Made by a program: the position numbers and the translations under genes. DNA of 64,000 nucleotides, taken from positions 208,372 through 272,371 of the forward strand of contig JBBKWU010000002.1 of NCBI GenBank assembly GCA_037969035.1, read 5' to 3'. Shown here in pieces: positions 45,703 through 53,938 of the stretch (position 1 is its first letter; each line of letters opens with the position of its first letter). This DNA is from JBBKWU01 sp037969035 (GTDB taxonomy: Bacteria > Pseudomonadota > Alphaproteobacteria > Micavibrionales > Micavibrionaceae). The notes beneath the pieces are model-generated. The model was not told the DNA's origin. It ran no database searches and saw only the letters and a program-made list of their open reading frames with translations.

Positions 45703-46398
45703 ATGACCAAACTTGCCGTGTTCGATTGGAACGGAACATTATTCGACGATTTACCCGCAAACTTAGATGGCGCAAATAATACGCTCGCGCTATTTGACGT
45801 GTCGCCCCTCACAACCGAAGAATATCAAGACCGCTTTAACTTCCCTATTCTTCACTTTTACGTGAATTGCGGGATTAGCACCGATGATTATCTGGCGCGC
45901 CACGAAGAATCGGCGGAGGCCTTCCTCAGTGTTTATGAGCGCGAAGCTTTGAAATGCCCGCTGCGTGATGGCGCTATTAATTTCCTGAAATGGCTACGTG
46001 CTCAAGACGTGCACGTTATGATTTTAAGCAACCATATCCGCCCGAATGTTGAAGCACAGCTTCGCCGTTTTGATATCCTTGAGCTGTTCGACGGCATTTC
46101 CTGCAATGAAGTCGCGAACGCCGCCATGATCAGCAGCCTGAATAAGCAAGAGCGCTTGCAAGATTACATGAACAATCATAATTTTGATCTGAACCAATCT
46201 TTCATCATCGGCGACAGCTTAGAAGAACCGCACATCGCCAAGCAAATTGGTCTGACATCCATCAATATCACGGGCGGTTGCCTTTCTGAAGAACGCCTTG
46301 CTGCGCATAATCCAGATCATCTGGTGCGTGACTTCGATGAAACGCGCAATATTCTACAAAATCTATGGGGTTTGCCTTGCGAAAGCATAGGTTATTGA
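45703..46398 (+). CDS. HAD-family hydrolase (phosphoglycolate phosphatase-like)
   Basis: This is a 231-residue HAD hydrolase with a helical cap. Motif I reads FDWNGTLFDD; the second Asp of the usual DxD is Asn. Motif II is in VMILSNH. The acidic motif IV region reads FIIGDSLEEPHIAK. The Asn is found in some HAD subgroups, so loss of activity is not certain. Substrates are probably small phosphorylated metabolites. The gene lies between rplT and pheS in the same direction but has its own start after the terminator. Confidence 0.85.
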   Translation: MTKLAVFDWNGTLFDDLPANLDGANNTLALFDVSPLTTEEYQDRFNFPILHFYVNCGISTDDYLARHEESAEAFLSVYEREALKCPLRDGAINFLKWLRAQDVHVMILSNHIRPNVEAQLRRFDILELFDGISCNEVANAAMISSLNKQERLQDYMNNHNFDLNQSFIIGDSLEEPHIAKQIGLTSINITGGCLSEERLAAHNPDHLVRDFDETRNILQNLWGLPCESIGY

Positions 46399-46441
46399 TA
46401 TAAAAGTAAGCAGATAGAAAAACTTTAACACATTCGAAAAT

Positions 46442-47536
46442 ATGACAGATATGAGCAAAAACATCGCACAATTAAAAGACGAGCTAACGGGGCTCGTTGA
46501 GGCCGCCAATGACCTGCAATCTTTGGAACAAGCAAAAGTCACCGCTCTCGGTAAAAAAGGCCGCATCACAGACCTCATGAAAACCTTGGGCAAAATGGAT
46601 CCTGAGGAGCGCAAAACCACAGGGCAAGCGCTGAACGTTCTCAAGGACGAAATTGCGACATTGATTAATGCACAAGAAGCCGCATTAAAAAAACAAGCAC
46701 TGGATCAAAAACTCGCGACAGAAACCATTGATATCTCTCTACCCCCACGCCCCGAACGTGTTGGTAAAATCCACCCTATCAGCCAGACCATGGAAGAGCT
46801 AACCACGATTTTTGCCGATATGGGCTTCATTGTTGCCGAAGGGCCTGACATTGAAGATGACTGGCATAACTTCACAGCGCTCAACTTCCCGCCGGGTCAC
46901 CCCGCGCGCGAAATGCAGGACACGTTTTTCCTGCCTGATGACGAAGAAGCGCAAGAGCAATTCCGCAAAAAATTACTGCGCACACATACATCATCGGTAC
47001 AAATCCGCTATATGCTGGAAAACAAACCGCCTATGCGCGTAATCGTTATGGGTCGTACATACCGTTCTGATTACGACATGACGCACACACCGATGTTCCA
47101 CCAAATGGAAGGGCTTGTGATTGATAAAGCCACACATATGGGGCACCTTAAGGGCTGTCTGCGTGATTTTTGTGAGGCTTATTTCGAAGTCGATAACCTG
47201 CCTATGCGTTTCCGCCCGAGCTTCTTCCCATTCACAGAACCAAGCGCCGAAGTTGATATTGGATGCTCCCGCAAGGATGGTGGCTTGAAAATCGGCGCTG
47301 GTGATGATTGGCTAGAGATTTTGGGTTGCGGCATGGTGCATCCAAATGTTTTGAAAAACTGCGGCATTGATCCTGAAGAATATCAAGGCTTTGCCTTTGG
47401 TATGGGGATTGAGCGTATTGCGATGTTAAAATACGGCATTCCTGATTTGCGGACATTTTTTGAGAGTGATGCGCGTTGGTTAGATCATTACGGATTTGAC
47501 CCGCTATCGCGTCCAAACCGCGCCTTTAGCGAATAG
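46442..47536 (+). CDS. pheS: Phenylalanyl-tRNA synthetase alpha subunit
   Basis: This is a 364-residue class II synthetase subunit. The N-terminal coiled coil (about 10-100) binds tRNA. Motif 2 is in YRSDYDMTHTPMFHQMEGL and motif 3 in GFAFGMGIERIAMLKYGI. FRPSFFPFTEPSAEVD is the conserved active-site segment. With PheT it charges tRNA-Phe as an alpha2-beta2 enzyme. An acetyltransferase gene separates it from pheT. Confidence 0.97.
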   Translation: MTDMSKNIAQLKDELTGLVEAANDLQSLEQAKVTALGKKGRITDLMKTLGKMDPEERKTTGQALNVLKDEIATLINAQEAALKKQALDQKLATETIDISLPPRPERVGKIHPISQTMEELTTIFADMGFIVAEGPDIEDDWHNFTALNFPPGHPAREMQDTFFLPDDEEAQEQFRKKLLRTHTSSVQIRYMLENKPPMRVIVMGRTYRSDYDMTHTPMFHQMEGLVIDKATHMGHLKGCLRDFCEAYFEVDNLPMRFRPSFFPFTEPSAEVDIGCSRKDGGLKIGAGDDWLEILGCGMVHPNVLKNCGIDPEEYQGFAFGMGIERIAMLKYGIPDLRTFFESDARWLDHYGFDPLSRPNRAFSE

Positions 47537-47553
47537 ATAGAAGGCGAAGAAAG

Positions 47554-47991
47554 ATGCCCCATATCCGCGATATCCGCGAAAGCGATTATGATGGCTGGCT
47601 TAAGCTTTGGATCGCCAATAACAAAGGCCAGTGCGATGACGATGTGACCGCTGAAACGTGGAAACGCCTGAACCACCATCTTTTTCCCGTCCATGGCTTG
47701 GTTGCCGAAGATGACGGTACGATTATTGGTTTGGCGCATTACATTCTGCACCCTGTCACAGGTCACATTCAACCTGTTTGCTATATGCAGGACGTGTTCG
47801 TGGATAAAATATATCGCAAACAAGGTGTCGGCACAGCACTGGTTCAACATCTTTCAACCATCGGCAAGCGCGAGAAGTGGGCGCGGCTTTACTGGCTGGT
47901 TGAAAACGATAACAAAGAAGCGCATGCTTTGTACGCGCATTTAGGATTGAAGCTGAATTTCAGCTTATTTGTACAGCCGTTACGGAATTAA
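47554..47991 (+). CDS. GNAT-family N-acetyltransferase
   Basis: This is a 145-residue protein with a GNAT fold. The acetyl-CoA-binding segment YRKQGVGTALVQHL fits motif A (RxxGxG/A), and NKEAHALYAHLGLK is the end motif. It acetylates an unknown amine substrate. It lies 17 bases after pheS and 12 before pheT, so it is part of that operon. Its place between the two synthetase subunits is uncommon. Confidence 0.9.
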   Translation: MPHIRDIRESDYDGWLKLWIANNKGQCDDDVTAETWKRLNHHLFPVHGLVAEDDGTIIGLAHYILHPVTGHIQPVCYMQDVFVDKIYRKQGVGTALVQHLSTIGKREKWARLYWLVENDNKEAHALYAHLGLKLNFSLFVQPLRN

Positions 47992-48003
47992 GGAAGGACT
48001 AAA

Positions 48004-50397
48004 ATGAAGTTCACATTAAGCTGGCTCAAAGAGCATTTGGACACAGACGCATCTCTCACCCAGATTTGCGATACGCTCACCGCCATCGGTTTAGAGCTTG
48101 AAGGCTTGGAAGACCCGAGCGAGAAATTTTCTGCCTTTAAAGTGGCCTACGTTGAAAAAGCTGACAAGCACCCTGATGCGGATCGCTTGAAAGTTTGTCT
48201 CGTTGATACAGGCAAAGAAAAGCTACAAGTCGTTTGCGGCGCACCGAACGCGCGTCAAGGCATGAAAGGTGTTTTTGCACCTGCAGGAAGCTTTGTCCCA
48301 GGAACAGGTGTAGAACTGCGCAAAGGCGTCATCCGTGGTCAGGAATCCAACGGTATGTTGGTGTCCGAACGTGAGATGGGATTATCAGACGAACATGACG
48401 GCATCATTGATGTCACAGACAAAGATCCTGCGATTGGCACACCGTTTGCCGCGCTTTACGGTCTTGATGATCCTGTGATCGAAATCGGCCTAACGCCAAA
48501 CCGCCCCGATTGTGCGGGCGTACGCGGCATTGCGCGTGATCTCGCCGCCGCGGGCTTAGGCGCGCTCAAGCCTTTGAACGAAACACCTGTCAAAGGCAAC
48601 GGCAAAGCACCGATTAATGTCACAATTGCTGATGATGCGCGCGAGGTTTGCCCGCTATTCATTGGTCGCATGATTACAGGCGTTAAAAACGGCCCGTCTC
48701 CTGAATGGTTACAGCAACGCCTTAAAGCCATCGGTCTACGCCCGATTTCAGCCTTGGTTGATATCACAAATTATTTTTGCATCGGCATGTCACGCCCGCT
48801 TCACGTTTTTGATGCGGACAAATTACAAGGCGACGTCCACGTCCGCTTTTCTAAAAAAGGCGAAAAACTCGCCGCTTTAAACGAAAATGAATATGAGCTA
48901 GAAGACGGCATGACCGCCGTTTGTGATGATAGCGGCGTTGTCGGTATCGCGGGCGTTATCGGCGGCGCGCCGACAGGATGCTCTGATGACACAGTAAATG
49001 TTTATCTAGAGTGCGCCTATTTTGACCCTGCCCGCACCGCCAAAACAGGCCGCGCCCTCAGCATCATCAGCGATGCGCGCTACCGTTTCGAGCGTGGTAT
49101 CGACCCCGCATTTACAACACAGGCAGCAGAGCTCGCCACACAAATGATCCTTGATCTTTGCGGCGGTGAAGCTGGTGATATTGTCACAGCAGGCGATGTA
49201 CCAAGCTGGCAACGCGAAATTCCCTTTGACCCTGCTTATACTGAACAACTGACAGGGCTTAAAATCGCTGACACAGAACAAACAAAAATTCTTGAGACAT
49301 TGGGTTTTAAAATGAACGGCAAGAACGCCACGCCACCATCATGGCGCGGTGATGTTGAAGGCCGCGCAGATTTGGTTGAAGAAGTCGCCCGCATTTACGG
49401 CTACGATAAAATTGAACCCATTTCAATGCGTGCTAATAAAACCGTCACCACAAGCGGTGAAACACAAGCTGTTTCTGTATCGCGCAAAGCACGCGCAGCA
49501 CTTGCCGCACGCGGCCTACAGGAAGCGATAACATGGTCATTCATGGAAGAGTCTCGCGCCAAGGCGTTCGGCTCAAACGATAATAAAACGCTCAAACTTT
49601 TAAACCCAATCTCGTCTGAGCTCAGCCAGATGCGCCCTTCAATTTTGCCGAACCTGATAGAAGCCGCAGGTCGCAACCATGATAAAGGCGTGCCAAACTG
49701 TGCATTTTTCGAAGTTGGCCCCGCCTTTCAATCAGGAAAACCTGATGGCTACGACATTGTGGCTGCAGGCATCCGCCACGGTCACCAAGGCACCCGCCAT
49801 TGGAGCAGTGAAGACGCACATCGCACCGTTGATGCGTACGATAGCAAAGCCGATGCATTGGCTGCGCTGGCAGCATGTGGCGCGCCTGCGGATAATTTAC
49901 AAGCAACGCGTGACGCACCAGATCACTACCACCCAGGACGCTCTGGCGCTTTACGTTTGGGGCCAAATGTTCTGGCTTATTTCGGTGAAATTCATCCTGC
50001 TATTTTGGCCGATATGGGCATTAAAGGCACGATGAGCGGATTTGAAATTTATCTCGGCAATATTCCTGCTCAAAAAAATAAAGGCACAGCTAAAAAACTG
50101 CTGAAAGTTTCAAACCTTCAGCCTGTACAACGCGACTTTGCATTTGTGGTTGATCACGATGTTGATGCAGATGCGCTTGTGCGTGCCGCCAAAGGTACAG
50201 ATAAAAACCTAATCACCGCCGTTGATATTTTCGATATTTATATTGGTGAACATGTTGGTGCAGGTAAAAAATCCATTGCGATCAATGTGACCTTGCAGCC
50301 CACAGATAAAACCCTGACAGATGAGGAACTTAATGCATTTGCGACTAAAATAGTTGATAATGTTGTCAATAAAACAGGAGGCCAACTCCGCAACTAG
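48004..50397 (+). CDS. pheT: Phenylalanyl-tRNA synthetase beta subunit
   Basis: This is a 797-residue subunit with the full bacterial set. An N-terminal B1 and tRNA-binding EMAP-like domain (about 40-150) has the pattern KVCLVDTGKEKLQVVCGAPN. The B3/B4 editing region follows (GLTPNRPDCAGVRGIARD at about 160), then the B5 domain, a catalytic-like core, and the C-terminal anticodon-binding FDX-ACB domain (VQRDFAFVVDHDVDADALV). It works with PheS. The ribosome binding site GGAAGG is good. Confidence 0.97.
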   Translation: MKFTLSWLKEHLDTDASLTQICDTLTAIGLELEGLEDPSEKFSAFKVAYVEKADKHPDADRLKVCLVDTGKEKLQVVCGAPNARQGMKGVFAPAGSFVPGTGVELRKGVIRGQESNGMLVSEREMGLSDEHDGIIDVTDKDPAIGTPFAALYGLDDPVIEIGLTPNRPDCAGVRGIARDLAAAGLGALKPLNETPVKGNGKAPINVTIADDAREVCPLFIGRMITGVKNGPSPEWLQQRLKAIGLRPISALVDITNYFCIGMSRPLHVFDADKLQGDVHVRFSKKGEKLAALNENEYELEDGMTAVCDDSGVVGIAGVIGGAPTGCSDDTVNVYLECAYFDPARTAKTGRALSIISDARYRFERGIDPAFTTQAAELATQMILDLCGGEAGDIVTAGDVPSWQREIPFDPAYTEQLTGLKIADTEQTKILETLGFKMNGKNATPPSWRGDVEGRADLVEEVARIYGYDKIEPISMRANKTVTTSGETQAVSVSRKARAALAARGLQEAITWSFMEESRAKAFGSNDNKTLKLLNPISSELSQMRPSILPNLIEAAGRNHDKGVPNCAFFEVGPAFQSGKPDGYDIVAAGIRHGHQGTRHWSSEDAHRTVDAYDSKADALAALAACGAPADNLQATRDAPDHYHPGRSGALRLGPNVLAYFGEIHPAILADMGIKGTMSGFEIYLGNIPAQKNKGTAKKLLKVSNLQPVQRDFAFVVDHDVDADALVRAAKGTDKNLITAVDIFDIYIGEHVGAGKKSIAINVTLQPTDKTLTDEELNAFATKIVDNVVNKTGGQLRN

Positions 50398-50411
50398 GCT
50401 CTATCAACTCT

Positions 50412-51476
50412 ATGGCACTTTATTTTTGTATTCACGATGTTCTAACGCAGCTGGAAAAAATTAACCGGCAAGATCAACGTATGCACGCACTGATTCCCGT
50501 GTCGTACAGCCCACCAAGCTGCGGCGGCTTTAAAGAAGACGCGTTTGGGTTAAATAGCTTTCCTAAAGTTTTGGATTTAAACGATCAAGACAATACAAAA
50601 CACCAACTCGCGCTACTTTTGACCGAAGCCCCTCTTTATAAAAACAACCTGATCCTTTTACTTGATGATGCGCTGACCGAAAGACATTTCAACCAACGCC
50701 TTATGACGGTCATCAACGCTGTTTATGCGAAAGAGAAAATACCCAAAACCCTTGAACACGGTGACAAGAAGAGTGATTACAAAGGCAATCTACGCCACCC
50801 CGAACTCGAGCGCTATGACAACATACGCCTAAGCGGGCTTTACTTAAGGTTTTTGCGCAAACTCGGGAAAATAAATCATTTATACGACTTTGAACCCAAC
50901 GTTATCGGCAAAGACATTACACCGCTTTTAAGCCAATATGATGGTTTTGCTAACATTACAGGCGGTAAAATCAAAGCCGATATTTTACTGGGCTTTGGAA
51001 CGCGTCAGGACTATAAACCAACACTCAATCAAAATAACTGCTTCGAAGAAGGTTTTAGCAAAGCCCTGAAAATGGAAATCACGGAACCACGTGAACTTCT
51101 ATGGGCATGGCTTGAGGCTGATAATTATCAAATGCGGCGTTGCTATGACATTGACCGGTTAATGAATTTAGAAGGCTTACCGCGCATCCCCAACTGGGTG
51201 AGAACAGATGTCATCAGTATGTTAGAGCGCGAAGGCATGAAGAAAATTTTTGCCGAACAATACCTTAAGGCCGATCCGGAAAAAACTATGCTCAACGGTG
51301 CCAAAGAAATTGGAGAGACAATTCAAAACAATGCCGCACGCAAAGTTGATGAATTTATTGAAAGCTTGCTTGAGCAAACATCTAATGTTGGCGGGACTTA
51401 TACTGGCGCAGCAGGTCAGTTTCAGCAAAAAGCGCAATACAGAGTGCGCGAAGCACGTCTCCACGACATTATCTAA
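50412..51476 (+). CDS. Protein of unknown function downstream of pheT
   Basis: This is a 354-residue soluble protein with no signal peptide or membrane segment. The chain is mixed alpha/beta in the first 200 residues (HQLALLLTEAPLYKNNLILLLDDALTERHF is the most regular part, covering about 75-104) and helical toward the end. The last 30 residues are Gln/Arg-rich. I recognise no motif. It follows pheT by 15 bases without a terminator, so it probably belongs to the pheS-GNAT-pheT transcript. Confidence 0.7.
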   Translation: MALYFCIHDVLTQLEKINRQDQRMHALIPVSYSPPSCGGFKEDAFGLNSFPKVLDLNDQDNTKHQLALLLTEAPLYKNNLILLLDDALTERHFNQRLMTVINAVYAKEKIPKTLEHGDKKSDYKGNLRHPELERYDNIRLSGLYLRFLRKLGKINHLYDFEPNVIGKDITPLLSQYDGFANITGGKIKADILLGFGTRQDYKPTLNQNNCFEEGFSKALKMEITEPRELLWAWLEADNYQMRRCYDIDRLMNLEGLPRIPNWVRTDVISMLEREGMKKIFAEQYLKADPEKTMLNGAKEIGETIQNNAARKVDEFIESLLEQTSNVGGTYTGAAGQFQQKAQYRVREARLHDII

Positions 51477-51488
51477 AGCGCGCAACTT

Positions 51489-53186
51489 TTATGATTTTTT
51501 AGCCTCTTGCTCCAGTAAATCCTTGCGAGACAATTTACCAATCATGGTTTTCGGTAAGGCCTCATCACGGAATTCAATCCGTTTGGGAATTTCCATCGGC
51601 GAAAGATGATCCTTCAAAAAGCCCTTCAAATCATCTCCGTTTAAGGCTTTGCCCTCTTTCAATTTAACCCACGCCTTTACAATTTCACCCCGCGCCGCAT
51701 CTGAAATCCCCGCGACGACACACTCTTCAACAGAATCATGTAAGTAAATCGCTTCTTCGACGTTACGTGGGTACACGTTGTAACCGTTCGTGATAATCAT
51801 GTCCTTTAAGCGATCAACAATGAAAAAATAGCCGTCTTCATCCATCGTTGCTATATCACCCGTAAAGAGCAGCCCGTCACGCAACGTATCGTTGGTGGCG
51901 TCAACTTTATTCCAATACCCCTTCATCACTTGTGGCCCGCGCGCGCAAAGCTCTCCGCGCTCACCAACGTCGACAATACGCGCTTTATCCTCAGGATCGT
52001 GTAGCTCAATAACCGTCCCTGGCAAAGGCATCCCGATAGATCCGGCCTTATTCACACCGTTTATAGGGTTAACGCAAAGCACAGGCGAAGACTCCGTCAA
52101 GCCGTATCCTTCCACAACGACACATCCCGTAGCCTTCTCGAACCGCTTCTTAACCTCAACAGGTAACGGCGCACCACCAGACATACAGTAACGCAGCGAG
52201 GTTAAATCATAATTCTGTAATTTAGGACAATTATTGATGGCACTATAAATAGCGGGCACAGCAGGGAAATAGTTTGGTTTTTTCTTATCGATAATTTTTA
52301 ACGTATCCAGCAAATCAAATCGCGGCGTCGCAATAATTTCAAACGCACTTTTAACGCTCAAATTCATAATTGCTGTCATGGCAAAGACATGAAAAAATGG
52401 CAACACGCCGAGCATTTTTTCTTCGCCGTCTTTTTTGCCTTCAAACCATAAGGCCGATTGCTCAACATTGGCCAAAATATTACCATGCGTCAGCATCGCG
52501 CCTTTAGGAACGCCAGTTGTTCCGCCAGTATACTGAATAACAGCGAGATCATTCGCAGGATCAATGTCTGGTGTTTTTAACGCATGACTCGCGCTTGATT
52601 TGATTAAATCATGAAACCAAACGCAAGAATCCGACGGTTTTATTTTTGCAATTTCTTTGGCCTTAGCCAGCTTGAATAAAATATTTTTTGGGAACGGTAA
52701 AATGTCGGTAAAGCGGCATATAACAAGTTTTTTCAGTCCCGCCTCACCCGGCATGCCATCCATCTTATCGTAGAGCATCGCCAAGTCGAGCGTGACCATG
52801 ATATCGATCTCGCTATCCTCAATCTGGTGCAAAAGCTCCTTACGCGGATAAAGCGGGTTAAAATTCACAACAACGCCGCCCGCTTTCAATATTGCGTAAT
52901 AGGCAATCAAATAATAAGGTGAGTTTGGCAAAAATAGCCCGACATGGCTCCCTTTATCAACGCCGATCTTCTGTAAACCTGCGGCAAAACGATCTACCAA
53001 ATCCCCGATTTCACGCCAATTATATTTTTTTCCTAAGAAATCAAAGGCTGGGTTATCGGGATATTTCGCACATGTATCATCCAAAATTTCATATACAGGG
53101 CGCAACGGAATATCTGTGTCCCAATCAATCGCTGACGGATATGATTTTAACCAAGGATAATTTTCAGAGTTTTTTGTATCAATCAT
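51489..53186 (-). CDS. fadD: Long-chain fatty-acid-CoA ligase
   Basis: This is a 565-residue adenylate-forming enzyme. The AMP-binding P-loop reads QYTGGTTGVPKGAML, the conserved YGLTESSPV comes next, and the hinge and C-terminal motif are in VDRLKDMIITNGYNVYPR. It activates long-chain fatty acids to acyl-CoA for breakdown or lipid synthesis. It is a single gene, convergent with the unknown gene downstream of pheT, and the ends lie 13 bases apart. A truncated thiolase gene stands far away at the window start. Confidence 0.92.
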   Translation of the reverse strand: MIDTKNSENYPWLKSYPSAIDWDTDIPLRPVYEILDDTCAKYPDNPAFDFLGKKYNWREIGDLVDRFAAGLQKIGVDKGSHVGLFLPNSPYYLIAYYAILKAGGVVVNFNPLYPRKELLHQIEDSEIDIMVTLDLAMLYDKMDGMPGEAGLKKLVICRFTDILPFPKNILFKLAKAKEIAKIKPSDSCVWFHDLIKSSASHALKTPDIDPANDLAVIQYTGGTTGVPKGAMLTHGNILANVEQSALWFEGKKDGEEKMLGVLPFFHVFAMTAIMNLSVKSAFEIIATPRFDLLDTLKIIDKKKPNYFPAVPAIYSAINNCPKLQNYDLTSLRYCMSGGAPLPVEVKKRFEKATGCVVVEGYGLTESSPVLCVNPINGVNKAGSIGMPLPGTVIELHDPEDKARIVDVGERGELCARGPQVMKGYWNKVDATNDTLRDGLLFTGDIATMDEDGYFFIVDRLKDMIITNGYNVYPRNVEEAIYLHDSVEECVVAGISDAARGEIVKAWVKLKEGKALNGDDLKGFLKDHLSPMEIPKRIEFRDEALPKTMIGKLSRKDLLEQEAKKS

Positions 53187-53394
53187 GATTGGATTCTAGC
53201 AAAATTTTTCTTTTTAGCCAGCAATAACTACAAATATTTAATACGTAAATACTCATAATATTACCTTATTCTAATAAAAATGATTTAAATATTTTAAAAA
53301 AAAGTTGCATTCTCCCATTAAAATTGTGTAAATATAATGGAATGTATGGAAATATAGACACTTAAAGTATCCCTATTTGTTAAGGGGGAAAATT

Positions 53395-53931
53395 TTGAAC
53401 TCAGTTAATGTAAAAATGATAAATCAAAACACTATGGAAGAGCATACAACTTCCGAGACAGTCACTGCTGTGCTCAAATGGTTCAATCAACCAAAGGGTT
53501 TCGGGTTTGTGATCCCTGAAAATGAAGAAATCGACGCCTTCATCCATATAACAACCCTACAGCGCGCAGACATTCAAGGGCTTAGTGAAGGCGCGACCCT
53601 TCTCTGTGAAATTCAACGCGGCAACAAAGGCGCGCTTGTAACCAACGTTATTGAGGTCATCGATGACGGATTATCAAACGATATACAAAATAATATACAG
53701 CAAAAAAAATCCGAAGAATGTTACGAGCTGTCTGGAAAAATAAAATGGTACAAACAAGATAAGGGCTTCGGCTTTATTACGCCTGATGACGGTATGAAGG
53801 ATATTTTTATTCACAAAACATGTCTTGAACGCCATGGCCTTGATGATCTGCAACCAGAGCAGCGAGTCTCTATGATTGTCAAAGACGTTGAAAAAGGCCG
53901 TGAAGTTATCAGCTTCACACTCTCAAACTAG
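53395..53931 (+). CDS. Double cold-shock-domain protein
   Basis: This is a 178-residue protein with two cold-shock domains. The first carries LKWFNQPKGFGFVIPENEE near the start, the second IKWYKQDKGFGFITPDDG near residue 115. Each has the RNP1-like KGFGF motif for binding single-stranded nucleic acid. A linker of about 25 residues joins them. The likely start is a TTG at 53395, seven bases after AAGGGGG. A TATAAT at 53333-53338 could be the minus-10 element, leaving a short leader. Double-domain forms of this kind occur in Alphaproteobacteria. It may act as an RNA chaperone. Confidence 0.85.
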   Translation: MNSVNVKMINQNTMEEHTTSETVTAVLKWFNQPKGFGFVIPENEEIDAFIHITTLQRADIQGLSEGATLLCEIQRGNKGALVTNVIEVIDDGLSNDIQNNIQQKKSEECYELSGKIKWYKQDKGFGFITPDDGMKDIFIHKTCLERHGLDDLQPEQRVSMIVKDVEKGREVISFTLSN

Positions 53932-53938
53932 CCCTAAA

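Noticed and set aside
53305..53338. TTGCAT with TATAAT as a full promoter of the cold-shock gene
   Set aside because: The spacer is 22 bases; only the minus-10 part is credible, so I did not list it as a separate promoter.
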